This document shows positions 16,937 to 26,564 of a DNA stretch of 64,000 nucleotides, piece by piece (the stretch's first letter is position 1; each line of letters starts with the position of its first letter). The stretch is from an uncultured Prevotella sp. (GTDB lineage: Bacteria; Bacteroidota; Bacteroidia; Bacteroidales; Bacteroidaceae). A program made the translations under genes and the position numbers. The notes under the pieces were generated by a model. The model was not told the origin of the DNA. It worked only from the letters and a program-made list of their open reading frames with translations, and did not search any database. Location: the NCBI GenBank assembly GCA_900770395.1, contig CAAGKM010000030.1, positions 310,001 to 374,000 of the forward strand, written 5' to 3'.

Positions 16937-19507
16937 TTACAAAGGCGGTATAAGCTGTGCAAAAATTCCCTGTATCACGATTCCCGGAACGAACGGGCAC
17001 AGGTTTAGCTCGTAGCATCCCCCGGCTGTCTTACTGGCAGGCAACACTGTTTCAATCTCTATTACGCGGGCAGCTCCTGCCGGATACATGAGGTCGTAGC
17101 AGTGCTGCCAGTTCATGTCCTTGTTCAGGTTTATTGTCTTGGTGGAGCAGCCTGTAAATCCCAGTTCCACGTCATGACCGCCTTTTATGAATGGCATGAC
17201 TGTGGAGAACACCACCTTCACCAGCATGGAGTCAACTGTCTGCGTTGTCTTTATGCGATAGGTCAGTGCAGCTCCGTCTGTAGAGGCCAGCGAAGGCATA
17301 AGGGTAAGTGCGGAGGATGTTTTGCCGAGATGTGGAATAACTGTCCACGATGAGCCTTCGGGCGTGGCGGCAGAGTAATATCTGCGGGCATCGATATATG
17401 CTGTTCCACACTGCATCTCGTTTATGAAACCTCCGTGGCGCACTGATGCGGAATCAAGTCGCACCACCTGCGGCATTATGTTATATTGCGGTGCATGCCA
17501 TGTCTTGTAGCCTATGTGTACCTCGTCCATCATTCCGTCCCACTTGCCGCCTGCCATCACCTTGTTGTAGTCGCGGCACAGCAGCGAGTCACGTTCAAAG
17601 CATTTCTCCGCCCTGTCTGCCCAATGGTTTGCCTCCATGTCGCCTATGGAGGCAAGATGACGGTTCATTGCAACGGAATAATACAGGTCGTGGAGATTTG
17701 CCATTGCCTGCACGGGGAAGAGTATTATCTGCTTGTAGGCATCACGGCAGTCCTCATTGAGCATGAGGTATATGCGCAGCGCCTCTGCCTCAAGGGCCAT
17801 GAACTCATCGCGGACCCTCTTCCATTCTCCATTATCCGTGCGGTATGTATTCTCGTCGAGCATCTCGGCGGTAATCCTTGCGGCATATTTGCAGTAGCTG
17901 TTGAGCACTCTGGCGGCTTCTCCCGCATGACCGGCTGCAAACTGGCTGCAGAAGTCTCTCGTGTATTCCATCAGATTGTCGGGATTGAAGCGGTCGGGAT
18001 TCCATGCCATGTCCATAAAGAACTGTGTCGGGAACTCCGCCGGCTTGATGTCGCCCACGTTGACTATCCACACACGGTCGATACCGCTTCGGTATGCAAT
18101 GTCCATCTGATGCCACACATGCTGTATCTGCATCTGCTGGAGCCACTTCATTGCCCTTGGCGCACCGTAGTAGCTGAAATGATAGTACATTCCGAACCCT
18201 CCCTTGCGGTGGCGTGTGTCGGGAGTGGGAATCTTGCGTATGTCGCCCCAGTTGTCATCGCATAGCATTATGGTGACATCGTCGGGCACCTGAAATCCTT
18301 CATCATAATAGTCGAGCATCTCGCTGTACAGTGTCCACACCAACAGCATGTCTTTGGCTCTTTTGCCCATCACGCCGTTGATTATCTGCCTCTGGTCATC
18401 GAATATGCGCTTGAGCAGCCTCATGTTAGCCTCACGTCCGCCGGCATCTGCCATCGGACGGTCCTCGTCACCGCGCATTCCTACGGTAATCATACATTCA
18501 TAATCCTTGGTGTTCTCTATTCCTTCACGGAAGAAGCGGCGCAGCGCCTCACCGTTTGTCATGTAGTTCCATTCGCCGTTGCCGTAGTTGGCTTTCGTGC
18601 GAATCCATTCCTGCTGTGAGCGTTGCATAGGCTCATGATGCGATGTGCCTACCACGATGCCCATCTCGTCGGCGAGCTTGGGATTTAGCGGGTCATCCCA
18701 GTTAAAGCAGTTGCCCTCGTATGTGCCGTCCTCGTTCTTGAGTATCGGCACCAGTGGCTTGTACTCCTTGAACGACCCCCACATGCCGGGCCACAGCAGA
18801 TTGCACTTCATTCTCAGCAGCAGTTCATACACACGGGCATACATCTTTGAGTTCATGCCGCCGAATTTCATTCTTGCCCATTTCTGCATACATGGATTCT
18901 CATCGTTGATGAAGATGCCGCGGTACTTCACTTTCGGCTCGCCGTCGGTGTATACACCTTTCTTTATATATATGTCGTCGTGACGGACAACGGGTATATC
19001 TGCCCACCAGTACCATGGTGATACGCCCAACTGGCGTGACAGCTCATATATTCCATACACGCAGCCGCGGCGGTCGCTTCCGGCAATGACTATATCTGTG
19101 TCGCATGCGGCAATAATATATTTCTCCCATTTACCTTTCAGGTCATTCCCGTTTATCACCCCCTGCCTGATATATTTCCTTATCAGCGGTGAACTGGTCG
19201 TACCGATGACAATGGAGCATTTCCTTCCCACTTTGGGGATACCGGGAGAAGTAGCCCTGGCAATGTCTTCCTTCAGATTATCCACGGCATGGTGTACAGC
19301 CTTGTCTTCCTTGTTGTCAACTAATATGCCGGCATTGGCTAAATCTATTCTCTGATAGCCCTCGGCAGGTTTAAACGCAATAAACTGTTGTGCGGCGTTC
19401 ACGCCAGGCGTCATGACGGCAGCGAGGACGGTAATACAAATATGGCGCATAATCACTACGCGCCATATTCTTGTTGACTTCAATAAAAAGTTTTGCTTTA
19501 AACTCAT
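16937..19507 (-). CDS. GH115 alpha-glucuronidase, second copy
   Basis: An 856-residue exported enzyme with all main GH115 motifs: IAGSDRRGCVYGIYE, SPWYWWADIPV, VKYRGIFINDENP, LLWPGMWGS, GTSHHEPMQRS, TVGMRGDED and VMAGGKWDGMMDEVHIGY. It removes glucuronic acid from xylan. Compared with the first copy it has a short insert after the WPGMW motif, so the two probably handle different xylan contexts. The signal peptide can start at Met1 or at Met20 (19450, MRHICITVLAAVMTPGVNA); both are plausible. The gene follows a 367-bp gap with a hairpin, so it may have its own promoter. Confidence 0.9.
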   Translation of the reverse strand: MSLKQNFLLKSTRIWRVVIMRHICITVLAAVMTPGVNAAQQFIAFKPAEGYQRIDLANAGILVDNKEDKAVHHAVDNLKEDIARATSPGIPKVGRKCSIVIGTTSSPLIRKYIRQGVINGNDLKGKWEKYIIAACDTDIVIAGSDRRGCVYGIYELSRQLGVSPWYWWADIPVVRHDDIYIKKGVYTDGEPKVKYRGIFINDENPCMQKWARMKFGGMNSKMYARVYELLLRMKCNLLWPGMWGSFKEYKPLVPILKNEDGTYEGNCFNWDDPLNPKLADEMGIVVGTSHHEPMQRSQQEWIRTKANYGNGEWNYMTNGEALRRFFREGIENTKDYECMITVGMRGDEDRPMADAGGREANMRLLKRIFDDQRQIINGVMGKRAKDMLLVWTLYSEMLDYYDEGFQVPDDVTIMLCDDNWGDIRKIPTPDTRHRKGGFGMYYHFSYYGAPRAMKWLQQMQIQHVWHQMDIAYRSGIDRVWIVNVGDIKPAEFPTQFFMDMAWNPDRFNPDNLMEYTRDFCSQFAAGHAGEAARVLNSYCKYAARITAEMLDENTYRTDNGEWKRVRDEFMALEAEALRIYLMLNEDCRDAYKQIILFPVQAMANLHDLYYSVAMNRHLASIGDMEANHWADRAEKCFERDSLLCRDYNKVMAGGKWDGMMDEVHIGYKTWHAPQYNIMPQVVRLDSASVRHGGFINEMQCGTAYIDARRYYSAATPEGSSWTVIPHLGKTSSALTLMPSLASTDGAALTYRIKTTQTVDSMLVKVVFSTVMPFIKGGHDVELGFTGCSTKTINLNKDMNWQHCYDLMYPAGAARVIEIETVLPASKTAGGCYELNLCPFVPGIVIQGIFAQLIPPL

Positions 19508-19615
19508 TTACTTTTACCTAATTTTTAAATTAACTAAACTAAAAAATTGCCATGTAGAATTTTTCCGTTATCTACATTTTCTTGTAGTGATTGACTGATA
19601 TTCTATATCCGGTTG

Positions 19616-19647
19616 CAAAATTACAACATTTCTGGCAAACAGCCAAT
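19616..19647 (-). promoter_or_regulatory. Possible promoter for the second GH115 gene
   Basis: On the minus strand TAATTTTG (19616-19623) lies 20 bp from ATTG (19644-19647), one mismatch in the -33 element. It is about 110 bp upstream of the gene. The rest of the 19508-19732 interval is A/T-rich with nothing recognisable. Confidence 0.4.
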
Positions 19648-19732
19648 TAAAATAATATCAAAAATCTTTGATTTTGTTTCAAAAATAAAAAAATGTAATG
19701 TGGAATCTTTCTCGGATATTGAGGGAAAGAAT

Positions 19733-19766
19733 AATGGGCGGCACTATACGTTGTGTGTCGCCCATT
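19733..19766 (-). terminator. Hairpin downstream of the GH98 gene
   Basis: Arms AATGGGCG and CGCCCATT (19733-19740 and 19759-19766) enclose an 18-nt loop that can add a further GCAC/GTG pairing. On the minus strand it is followed by A/T-rich sequence. It lies between the GH98 gene and the second GH115 gene. Confidence 0.5.
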
Positions 19767-19783
19767 TAAGTCCCCTGTCGTAA

Positions 19784-19867
19784 AGTATCCTAAGATAAAT
19801 GGCAGAGTATCCTAAGATAAATGGCAGAGTATCCTAAGATAAATGGCAGAGTATCCTAAGATAAATG
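19784..19867. repeat. Four tandem copies of a 22-bp repeat
   Basis: Three exact 22-bp units (19784-19805, 19806-19827, 19828-19849) and a fourth of 18 bp (19850-19867) all start AGTATCCTAAGATAAATG. They begin 8 bp after the stop of the GH98 gene on the minus strand and end just before its terminator-like hairpin. They encode nothing convincing. Exact identity suggests recent expansion. Confidence 0.9.
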
Positions 19868-19874
19868 CATTTAC

Positions 19875-22800
19875 TTATTTGATAAATATCTTTTTGGTCT
19901 CTCCGTTCTTCATCTTCACTATGTTGATTCCCTTGCGGAGCGCATTGCGTTTTATGCCGTCCACACCATAAATGGCAGCTTCACCGTCAACAACATTTGG
20001 CACAATGCCCTCAATGCCTGTACCACTGACACTGGATACCATGCACTCCAAAAGAAGCAGCTCGTTGAAACCGCCGGTTTTGAATGTTATGACGAAATCA
20101 TCTTCCTCATTAACTTCAAACTCCATAGTGCGCAGCTCGGCAGATGAGAGGTCGGCCTTCTTGTTGCCGTTGGCATTGGGTCGTGCCGTAAGAGTCTCAG
20201 ACGAAGCCATTTCCTCAAGAGTATAGGCATTGGTGACAGACACACTGTAGGTCGGCTCACCCTTCCATGCCGCCATGGCATATATAAGCTTATATTTACC
20301 CGGCTGCAGATGCAACAGATAATTCTCATTTTCACTACGGCCATATTCAGCGCAGTTCTCACGCCAGTACAACCCCTTGCCCTGATAACCGGTAAAGCCT
20401 GCAAAAGTGCGTGCTCCGCTGCTATAGGTGTTTGGATATTCATGCTCCTCATTGCCGCCCTGCACCGTTTTCCATCCCTCAGGCATGGCACCGTCTACGA
20501 CGTTAGTAAAGTCAAGATGATATACGGCATTCAGAATATCAGAGCTCTTGAAGAGCGGTTTGAGTATCACATTGTCGTTGGGCATCTGCATGGTGTTGTC
20601 GCTGAAGTAAGGATGCTGACGTGGATGAAACTCCCATCCAACAAACTCATATCCCTCGTCAGCCTTGATGTCAAATGTGATAATGTCGCCCTCGGCGGCT
20701 GTGGTCTTGTTTGCCGTGGCAATGCCGTGCTCGGCCTCTTCTACCGTTACGGTAAACGTCTCCTTCGCTGTCCCCTTTGGCTGATATGTCACATAGTCAA
20801 GATACAGAAATATACCGGCAGTGTTCTTGAGATACAGAGTGTTTTCTCCTGCGTTAAGCTTAGCCGGCACAGACACCTTCTTCCATTGGTTCTTTTCTGT
20901 TTTCTCTATCTCAGCCTGTTGTCTCGTGCCGTTTATCTCCACGTCAAGAGTACCTGATTTCTGAGTCGAGCAGTATTTTATTATAATATCGTAGTCGCCA
21001 CCCTGCTTCAGGCTGAGCTTATGGCGAAGCTGTGCCGCCTTGCTCACTCCTGTCTCAACGAAGCCGTTGCCCGAGTGTCCGCGCACGGATTCGCGCTGAT
21101 AGTAAGGCTCCACCACGCATGCTCTTATGTTTCTGTAATCCATGTCTTCCGCCTCTATGGTTATGGGACCGGAATAAGTTCCCGGCTGTTTGGGAAGGTC
21201 GGCGGCAAGCGATGCCGAAGGCAGTACGTCTGTGGCACGTCCAGTGGCGTTGCCAGAACAGTTGACGGTGATATCCACCGGTCCGTTGTGACTGATGTTG
21301 AGAGTATATGTGGCATTTGCCGCATCCCATTCATCGGATGCCTCGGCTGTGGCTGCGGCTCTCTTGGTCATGTTGAATGACGGTTTTGACGTTGCCCCTT
21401 TAATCACGATTTTGTCAAGCACGTTGTCAAGGGTGTCACAGCGGTAGTTGTTCATATAGAAGTCAATGTGGTCGGCATATTCCCTCACGGCTGCGTTTGA
21501 CAGTTTTCCAAGTGTCAGCTCCATCTCACTGCAGGTGTTGTATTCCAATGGGATGACACCCTTTGCCGTTTTTTTCACATTAAGATATGAATATGGGGTG
21601 TAGGTGATAAGCTGATTTTTGAACCGTGACACATAGAGGTCGCCTTTGCTCACCTCGGGATACAGATCATTGAAACTCTTCTGTTTGTCAGCCTCTGTTT
21701 GCCATACCGATGTGCGCTGCGACTTCTTAACCTGCAACGGAATAGACTTTGAGAGGTCATCGTACATGTCAATGCAGACAGGAATGGAGGCATAGCGGCC
21801 GGTCTTCTTGAAGAAGGTCATATTGTCGTGCCATTGTCCGTTGCCTTTGTTAAACGGGTCGTCCTGCTTGTACACATTGTCATATAACGAGCCCCATGCC
21901 ACATATCTGTTTTCATTGACAGAGATATCGGGCGACGGCTCCAGATTCCATCCCTGGTCGGCAATCACGGCAATCTTTGTCCTGCCCACCACTTCCTCAC
22001 GGGTAGGGATATACAGCGAGCCGTCGATAATCTTGCGGAACATGTCAATCCATCCGTTGGTAAGTTCAGGGAAACGCTCCCAGTTACGGCGTGTGAATCC
22101 GTCAACAGTTGTAGTTGGCTTACTTGTGAAGCACGCATAAGTTATAAGTTCAGGACCATCCCACACGGAGCCGCCATTGACACATGTCTGTTCCATCACT
22201 GTGGTCAGACCGGCACTCACGGGATATTTCATACCATGTCCCTCACCAAAGAGCACGTCCATGGCTCCGTTCCATCCGCAATTGTCATAACGCACACCAT
22301 AATTGGTGGCAAGTCCAGAGATGAAAGGTGACATACATACGCTTTCGGTGTCATAGAAACATGATGTTGTGGTGTATTTGTCAAGCCATATACAAGCCTC
22401 GGGATATTTCTTGCATGCCTCAAGCAACTGGGCGTTGCGCTTCAGCATGCCGTTGGGTGTCAGCGCATGCGACCAGATGTTGCCGCAGAAGCTGACGGTG
22501 AGGAAACCGCCGTAGTTGTGCGACATCTCCACCAGACGGGCAAACAATGCTATACGGTCGGTCTGTGTTGCCGAGTTGCGGTCGGATTCATCAAATCCCC
22601 AGAACTGCTCACAGTAGTTCCAGCCAAGGAAGTTAGGGTAGTGCTTAAAGAAATATTCAAACGTGGTCATGTCGGAATCAAGAATATGTGTCTTTCCGCC
22701 ACTGGCAGGCTGACACATAAACCAAAGTCCGTTGTGCTGGCATACCGTAGCCCACGACTTGTAGGTCTGCACGGCATCCTGCGGCATTTTATATACCCCT

Positions 22801-23018
22801 TTAGCCTCATCAAACTGGCACGACATGGATAGGTTCATGCACACATACGGTTTGATGTCGTCAGGGATAAGGTCGATGATTTTCTGCGGGTCTGCCTGGT
22901 TCCACACATCGATATGCACGAACCATATAGGATGGCGTGAGTCGATGGGGCGGCGCTGCTGACCCGCCATCGTGATGCACATTAACAGCATCAAAAGACA
23001 AAATACTGTTTTTTTCAT
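19875..23018 (-). CDS. GH98 endo-glycanase (probable xylanase) with CBM and sorting tail
   Basis: A 1,047-residue exported protein with signal peptide MKKTVFCLLMLLMCITMAGQ. The N-terminal half is a GH98 catalytic domain: PIWFVHIDVWNQADPQKIIDL (29-49), NLSMSCQFD, and Glu136 in WNYCEQFWGF, a likely catalytic residue. A CBM6/CBM35-like domain starting ITIEAEDMDYRN follows (about residues 610-740), then a divergent repeat domain (TVEEAEHGIATANKTTAAEGD), another beta-sandwich, and a C-terminal tail of the secretion/sorting type (IVKMKNGETKKIFIK). GH98 includes blood-group endo-galactosidases and endo-xylanases acting on highly decorated glucuronoarabinoxylan. The xylan context favours the latter. 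Confidence 0.85.
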   Translation of the reverse strand: MKKTVFCLLMLLMCITMAGQQRRPIDSRHPIWFVHIDVWNQADPQKIIDLIPDDIKPYVCMNLSMSCQFDEAKGVYKMPQDAVQTYKSWATVCQHNGLWFMCQPASGGKTHILDSDMTTFEYFFKHYPNFLGWNYCEQFWGFDESDRNSATQTDRIALFARLVEMSHNYGGFLTVSFCGNIWSHALTPNGMLKRNAQLLEACKKYPEACIWLDKYTTTSCFYDTESVCMSPFISGLATNYGVRYDNCGWNGAMDVLFGEGHGMKYPVSAGLTTVMEQTCVNGGSVWDGPELITYACFTSKPTTTVDGFTRRNWERFPELTNGWIDMFRKIIDGSLYIPTREEVVGRTKIAVIADQGWNLEPSPDISVNENRYVAWGSLYDNVYKQDDPFNKGNGQWHDNMTFFKKTGRYASIPVCIDMYDDLSKSIPLQVKKSQRTSVWQTEADKQKSFNDLYPEVSKGDLYVSRFKNQLITYTPYSYLNVKKTAKGVIPLEYNTCSEMELTLGKLSNAAVREYADHIDFYMNNYRCDTLDNVLDKIVIKGATSKPSFNMTKRAAATAEASDEWDAANATYTLNISHNGPVDITVNCSGNATGRATDVLPSASLAADLPKQPGTYSGPITIEAEDMDYRNIRACVVEPYYQRESVRGHSGNGFVETGVSKAAQLRHKLSLKQGGDYDIIIKYCSTQKSGTLDVEINGTRQQAEIEKTEKNQWKKVSVPAKLNAGENTLYLKNTAGIFLYLDYVTYQPKGTAKETFTVTVEEAEHGIATANKTTAAEGDIITFDIKADEGYEFVGWEFHPRQHPYFSDNTMQMPNDNVILKPLFKSSDILNAVYHLDFTNVVDGAMPEGWKTVQGGNEEHEYPNTYSSGARTFAGFTGYQGKGLYWRENCAEYGRSENENYLLHLQPGKYKLIYAMAAWKGEPTYSVSVTNAYTLEEMASSETLTARPNANGNKKADLSSAELRTMEFEVNEEDDFVITFKTGGFNELLLLECMVSSVSGTGIEGIVPNVVDGEAAIYGVDGIKRNALRKGINIVKMKNGETKKIFIK

Positions 23019-23099
23019 AAATTTAAAGTTATTGGATTGTAACGGCGGCCGATGATTATCACCACCGGCCGCCCCTTTAATCTGTTTCTGTAAATGATA

Positions 23100-23774
23100 T
23101 TACTGGATAAACTTCTTACCGTTCTTGATTACGATGCCCTTGTAGTTCTTACCTACAGGCTGGCCAGCTACGTTCACGGCCTTGCTATCGATTGCATCCT
23201 TGAGAGTTATGGTTGTTATGCCATCGGTGCCACCTTTCTGTAAAAGGATGGCATCTACTTGCAAATCTGCTGCTCCCCAGTTGTTCTTCACTCCGTGAAG
23301 CCATGCAAAGCCAAAGTCAGTTACAATTTGCTTTAAGTTAATGGTATATTCAGTTCCGTCCTCGCCCTCGCTTGTGGTGTAGTATCTTTCCTGCACCCAT
23401 AGCTTGTTGCCGTCGATGGCGTTGGTGTTGAGGTCGAACTCGTCAGAGCACTGTCCCTCTGCCACAATACGGTTCATAAACACACGGGGAAAGGTGCCGT
23501 TAGTGGTGAATATAAGTTTGTCCCAGTCAGTGATGTCAACATAGCACCACTCCCACAGAGAGCCAGTGCCGATAACCACGGAACCTTGGCCGACCAACTG
23601 ACCAATTTGGTATTCGATACTACCTTCCTCCATTTCCTTAGGATTCTCAGGGTCCTGATAGTTCATGAATAGGTCTGGAGTGAGGTCAAGTTCCTCAGCT
23701 TCATCCTGTGCACTTGCGGTCATAGGAGCCGCTACAAACATTGCTGCAATAGCAAAAGTAAATAAATTCTTCAT
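23100..23774 (-). CDS. Small secreted protein of the xylan locus, unknown function
   Basis: 224 residues with a signal peptide (MKNLFTFAIAAMFVAAPMTASA), no lipobox, and a beta-rich body with several Trp (SLWEWCYVDITDWDK) that could form a carbohydrate-binding sandwich. The C terminus, GKNYKGIVIKNGKKFIQ, is a short version of the sorting-type tail also seen in the GH98 protein next to it. I do not recognise a named family. The gene sits between the GH10-like gene and GH98, 133 and 82 bp from them. A role in binding xylan on the cell surface is a guess from position. Confidence 0.75.
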   Translation of the reverse strand: MKNLFTFAIAAMFVAAPMTASAQDEAEELDLTPDLFMNYQDPENPKEMEEGSIEYQIGQLVGQGSVVIGTGSLWEWCYVDITDWDKLIFTTNGTFPRVFMNRIVAEGQCSDEFDLNTNAIDGNKLWVQERYYTTSEGEDGTEYTINLKQIVTDFGFAWLHGVKNNWGAADLQVDAILLQKGGTDGITTITLKDAIDSKAVNVAGQPVGKNYKGIVIKNGKKFIQ

Positions 23775-23906
23775 GTTTTTAAAATTTTAAATGATTAATA
23801 ATATGAAATGTTTTGTGGTTATAAAACCATTTTGTTTTCTTATTGTCAGAGGGTAAAACTTATTTCATTGGTGTTGAAACTTGTTTTATCCCTCTGTTTT
23901 TTATTT

Positions 23907-25544
23907 TTATTTCCCTGAAAGCGCCTCTACTGCTTCCTTATAGGTGAGAGTACGGTTGTAGCCTGCGGTCCAGAGTCCAGCCTTTTCACCCTCTGTTACA
24001 GGCAGAGTGATGCTGTGGCGCTGAGCCGCGGGAACACAGGCGATAAATGCCTTGACAATATCTGAGATGAAGCTGGCGGCATTACCGTTGTTGTTTACAT
24101 CAAGCGATGCTATACGGATTAATTTACCGCTTGCCACAAGTTTGCCGAACATCTGTTTAATGTTCTCTATCGTTGCTGCGTTGTCAGCTGCATCCTCAGC
24201 ACAGTTCAGTGAGAGCTTAACGCTGATACCGTCGATGGCGTTCCACTTCTCAAGCTGCTTTACCAGCCTGTCGCATTTGTCGCCTTGGTCAAGGTTGCTC
24301 TCGCTTACGAAGAGCTTCACCGCAACTTTGTTACCCTCTGCGTCTACTGCGTTTTCACGCACCAGTGCCGCCACCTTGTTTACATAGTCCTCGCCTAAAT
24401 ACTCATTGTAATAATACTCGTCATCGGCAACGGTCTCTGCAGGAACTTGCCGCAGCATCTCAGAGTCATCGTCTGACATAGGGTCCTCCACAAGGTCAAA
24501 TGCCTTGATATAGCCGGATGCCGCCTTCATCACACCTTGGGTCCAGGTATTAAGTACATCGGTCACGATGGCGGCACGCTCTTCGGGAGTCTTCACGATG
24601 GTGGTGCCAGGCAGTTCATGGTCAGCTACAAATTTAATGTTGTCAATCCAGTATTCGCAGCTGGTCGAGGCAACGCTAAGACCTGTCACAAGAGTAAACT
24701 CATTGAGCTTTTTCTCATCTTCGCTGAGGTTCAGCTTCGACATGTCAAAGTTCACGCCGTCCTTGTTCCATTTGTTCAACTCACATCCCATTCCCTGAGC
24801 TGTACTGCCGTAGGACACGGTGGCGTTATTGTTGATGCCGAAGTATAGCTGTTGGAAGATACCTTTGTTTATGCGCACGTGATAACAAATCTTGTCATAA
24901 TCGCCGAGCGTGCGTCCCTCGGGCAGCTTAATGCTGATTTTTGCAAACGATTTCTTTGCCTTGTTCACATGTATCACCTTGCCGCTCTTGCCGTCGGGGT
25001 CGTCCACAACCTTGATGGTGCCTGCCGATGTCAATGACACGGAGGGTGACGACTCAAAGTCCTCCACGAGGTCATTGAATTCAACTTTGTCGCCGGGCAC
25101 ATAGACATCGGCATAGAGTTCGCGGATGTATGAGCCAAGCTGGTTGCGGTGAGATATTATCGTGGGACCGAATGCTTCAATTCCCGAGGCGTTTGCCTCA
25201 TCGGCGAGAGCCTGCAGCTTACTTGCATCCACAACTCCGTCGGTTGTCATATTGCCTGCCATATTCATATAGGCAATAGGTGAGATGGCGGTGAAGTTGT
25301 TCACTGCAAGACTGTACATTGTGCCTTTTGCCGTAAACTGCTCCTGAGCCATGGCGGCAGCCACCTTCATTTCGCCCTCAGGCAGATAGCTCTTCAGCAC
25401 GTCGTAGGCCGAAAGCTGCTCATAAAGCGTGGTGCTCTCAGGCTTGTCGACCATGAAGCCAGACTCACGCTCCTCGGCGCATCCCACCATAAGGAGGGAT
25501 GCCGCCAAGTAGATTATATAATTCTTTTTCATTGTCATACACAT
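23907..25544 (-). CDS. Catalytically degenerate GH10-fold lipoprotein (probable xylan-binding surface protein)
   Basis: A 545-residue lipoprotein (lipobox VGC, Cys22; Met5 at 25532 is an equally good start). Residues 40-150 and 315-545 follow a GH10 xylanase fold interrupted by a carbohydrate-binding module of the CBM4/22 type (about 155-305), the architecture of Xyn10C-type xylanases. Recognisable GH10 stretches are NFTAISP, TPEERAAIVTDVLNTWTQG, SGYIKAFDLV, KLFVSESNL and GLWTAGYNRTLTYKEA. Both catalytic glutamates are lost: the VNEP motif reads VEDP (Asp354) and the I-S/T-ELD motif reads IASLD (Ser480). The GHTLVWH motif is GPTIISH. It should therefore bind but not cut xylan. It lies 8 bp after the DUF1735 gene, in the slot of xyn10C. 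Confidence 0.85.
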   Translation of the reverse strand: MCMTMKKNYIIYLAASLLMVGCAEERESGFMVDKPESTTLYEQLSAYDVLKSYLPEGEMKVAAAMAQEQFTAKGTMYSLAVNNFTAISPIAYMNMAGNMTTDGVVDASKLQALADEANASGIEAFGPTIISHRNQLGSYIRELYADVYVPGDKVEFNDLVEDFESSPSVSLTSAGTIKVVDDPDGKSGKVIHVNKAKKSFAKISIKLPEGRTLGDYDKICYHVRINKGIFQQLYFGINNNATVSYGSTAQGMGCELNKWNKDGVNFDMSKLNLSEDEKKLNEFTLVTGLSVASTSCEYWIDNIKFVADHELPGTTIVKTPEERAAIVTDVLNTWTQGVMKAASGYIKAFDLVEDPMSDDDSEMLRQVPAETVADDEYYYNEYLGEDYVNKVAALVRENAVDAEGNKVAVKLFVSESNLDQGDKCDRLVKQLEKWNAIDGISVKLSLNCAEDAADNAATIENIKQMFGKLVASGKLIRIASLDVNNNGNAASFISDIVKAFIACVPAAQRHSITLPVTEGEKAGLWTAGYNRTLTYKEAVEALSGK

Positions 25545-25552
25545 TTTATTTG

Positions 25553-26521
25553 TTACTTTAATGTCATGTATTCAGGCATGATGCCGCGTGCTTTCAATAC
25601 AAGTGTATCCTTAGTCTTGCAGGTGATGCCTTTGTCGGCTATGTTAATGGTGTATTCCAGATAAAGAGCATCGCGGTCTTCACCATTTATAGCTTTCTTT
25701 TCGCCGTTCTCAACAAATTTGCCTGTACCGCTGACTGTGATTCCATCAGTGGCTGACGTTATCTGGCATGCGCCCGACTGGTCGAATGTGAGTTGCAGTC
25801 CCACATTGATGTCTTTGTTGTCATCATCTTTTAAGGTGATGTTCAGAAGGTCGGTCATATAGCCGGTAGTCTTGAGGTATACAGTCTCATCGCGCTCAAT
25901 ATATTCAGCCTTGCGCTCCACGGTGCGTGTGCCTGCTGCTGAGGTTATCTCATCTGTGCCGCGGCGCAGGTAGTCTGCATGCCAGGGGTTTACATATTTC
26001 ACAGCATAGAGCACAAAATCATTATTCTCGAGTATATGGTCTGCTCCACCAACAAGCTGGGTCATCTTTACTGGAATAACATAGTTGTTGGAGATTGACT
26101 TCGGATCGTTAAAGAAAGCGTCGGTCAGTTGCACCTCAACACCGCCGAGAATGCTTCCCGCAGGAATCACAATCTTCGTGTCTGCCATCTTATAGTAGTC
26201 TGAAGGCATCAGGGTCATCGGTGTGCCGTCCTTAAAAGTCTTGCCCTCAAGGAGGGTAGGGTCAACGGCAATGCTGACGGTGATGTCACGCTTGTTGCCG
26301 TATGAGCCGCCCATGGTTGCGGTTATCCTCACCTTATGCTGGTTGTCCATGGTGAGGTCCACCTCTTGGTCTTTACCCAACTCTACCGTACGCATCATCA
26401 CATTGCTGGCAAAATACACTGTCTGATAGTCGAAGTCGGGAAACTCAGGGTCACCCGAGGAGCACGATGTCATTGTAAGTGCAGAGACCAGTGTCAGTAT
26501 AGAATAAAATATCTTTTTCAT
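25553..26521 (-). CDS. DUF1735/DUF5627 surface lipoprotein (XusE-like)
   Basis: 322 residues with a lipoprotein signal (MTSCSSGD, Cys20). The N-terminal half is a BT_3987-like DUF1735 domain (residues about 30-170: TVYFASN, ITVSIAVD, YVIPVKMTQ). The C-terminal half (about 180-322) is DUF5627-like (NPWHADYLRRGTD, YLEYTINI). Such proteins sit directly after susC/susD pairs and are surface glycan-binding lipoproteins. The position after two susC/susD pairs and before a GH10-type gene matches xusE of Prevotella xylan loci. It is 43 bp downstream of susD. Confidence 0.85.
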   Translation of the reverse strand: MKKIFYSILTLVSALTMTSCSSGDPEFPDFDYQTVYFASNVMMRTVELGKDQEVDLTMDNQHKVRITATMGGSYGNKRDITVSIAVDPTLLEGKTFKDGTPMTLMPSDYYKMADTKIVIPAGSILGGVEVQLTDAFFNDPKSISNNYVIPVKMTQLVGGADHILENNDFVLYAVKYVNPWHADYLRRGTDEITSAAGTRTVERKAEYIERDETVYLKTTGYMTDLLNITLKDDDNKDINVGLQLTFDQSGACQITSATDGITVSGTGKFVENGEKKAINGEDRDALYLEYTINIADKGITCKTKDTLVLKARGIMPEYMTLK

Positions 26522-26564
26522 TTTTTCTTTTCTTTTTTATTGTTAAGAGATGTAGGAAATAATT

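Noticed and set aside
17486..18265. Long open frame opposite the second GH115 gene
   Set aside because: It is a shadow of the GH115 coding strand with no known motif. The same holds for 472-1230, 10243-10884, 13427-14137, 55063-56163, 60273-61190 and 62228-63079.
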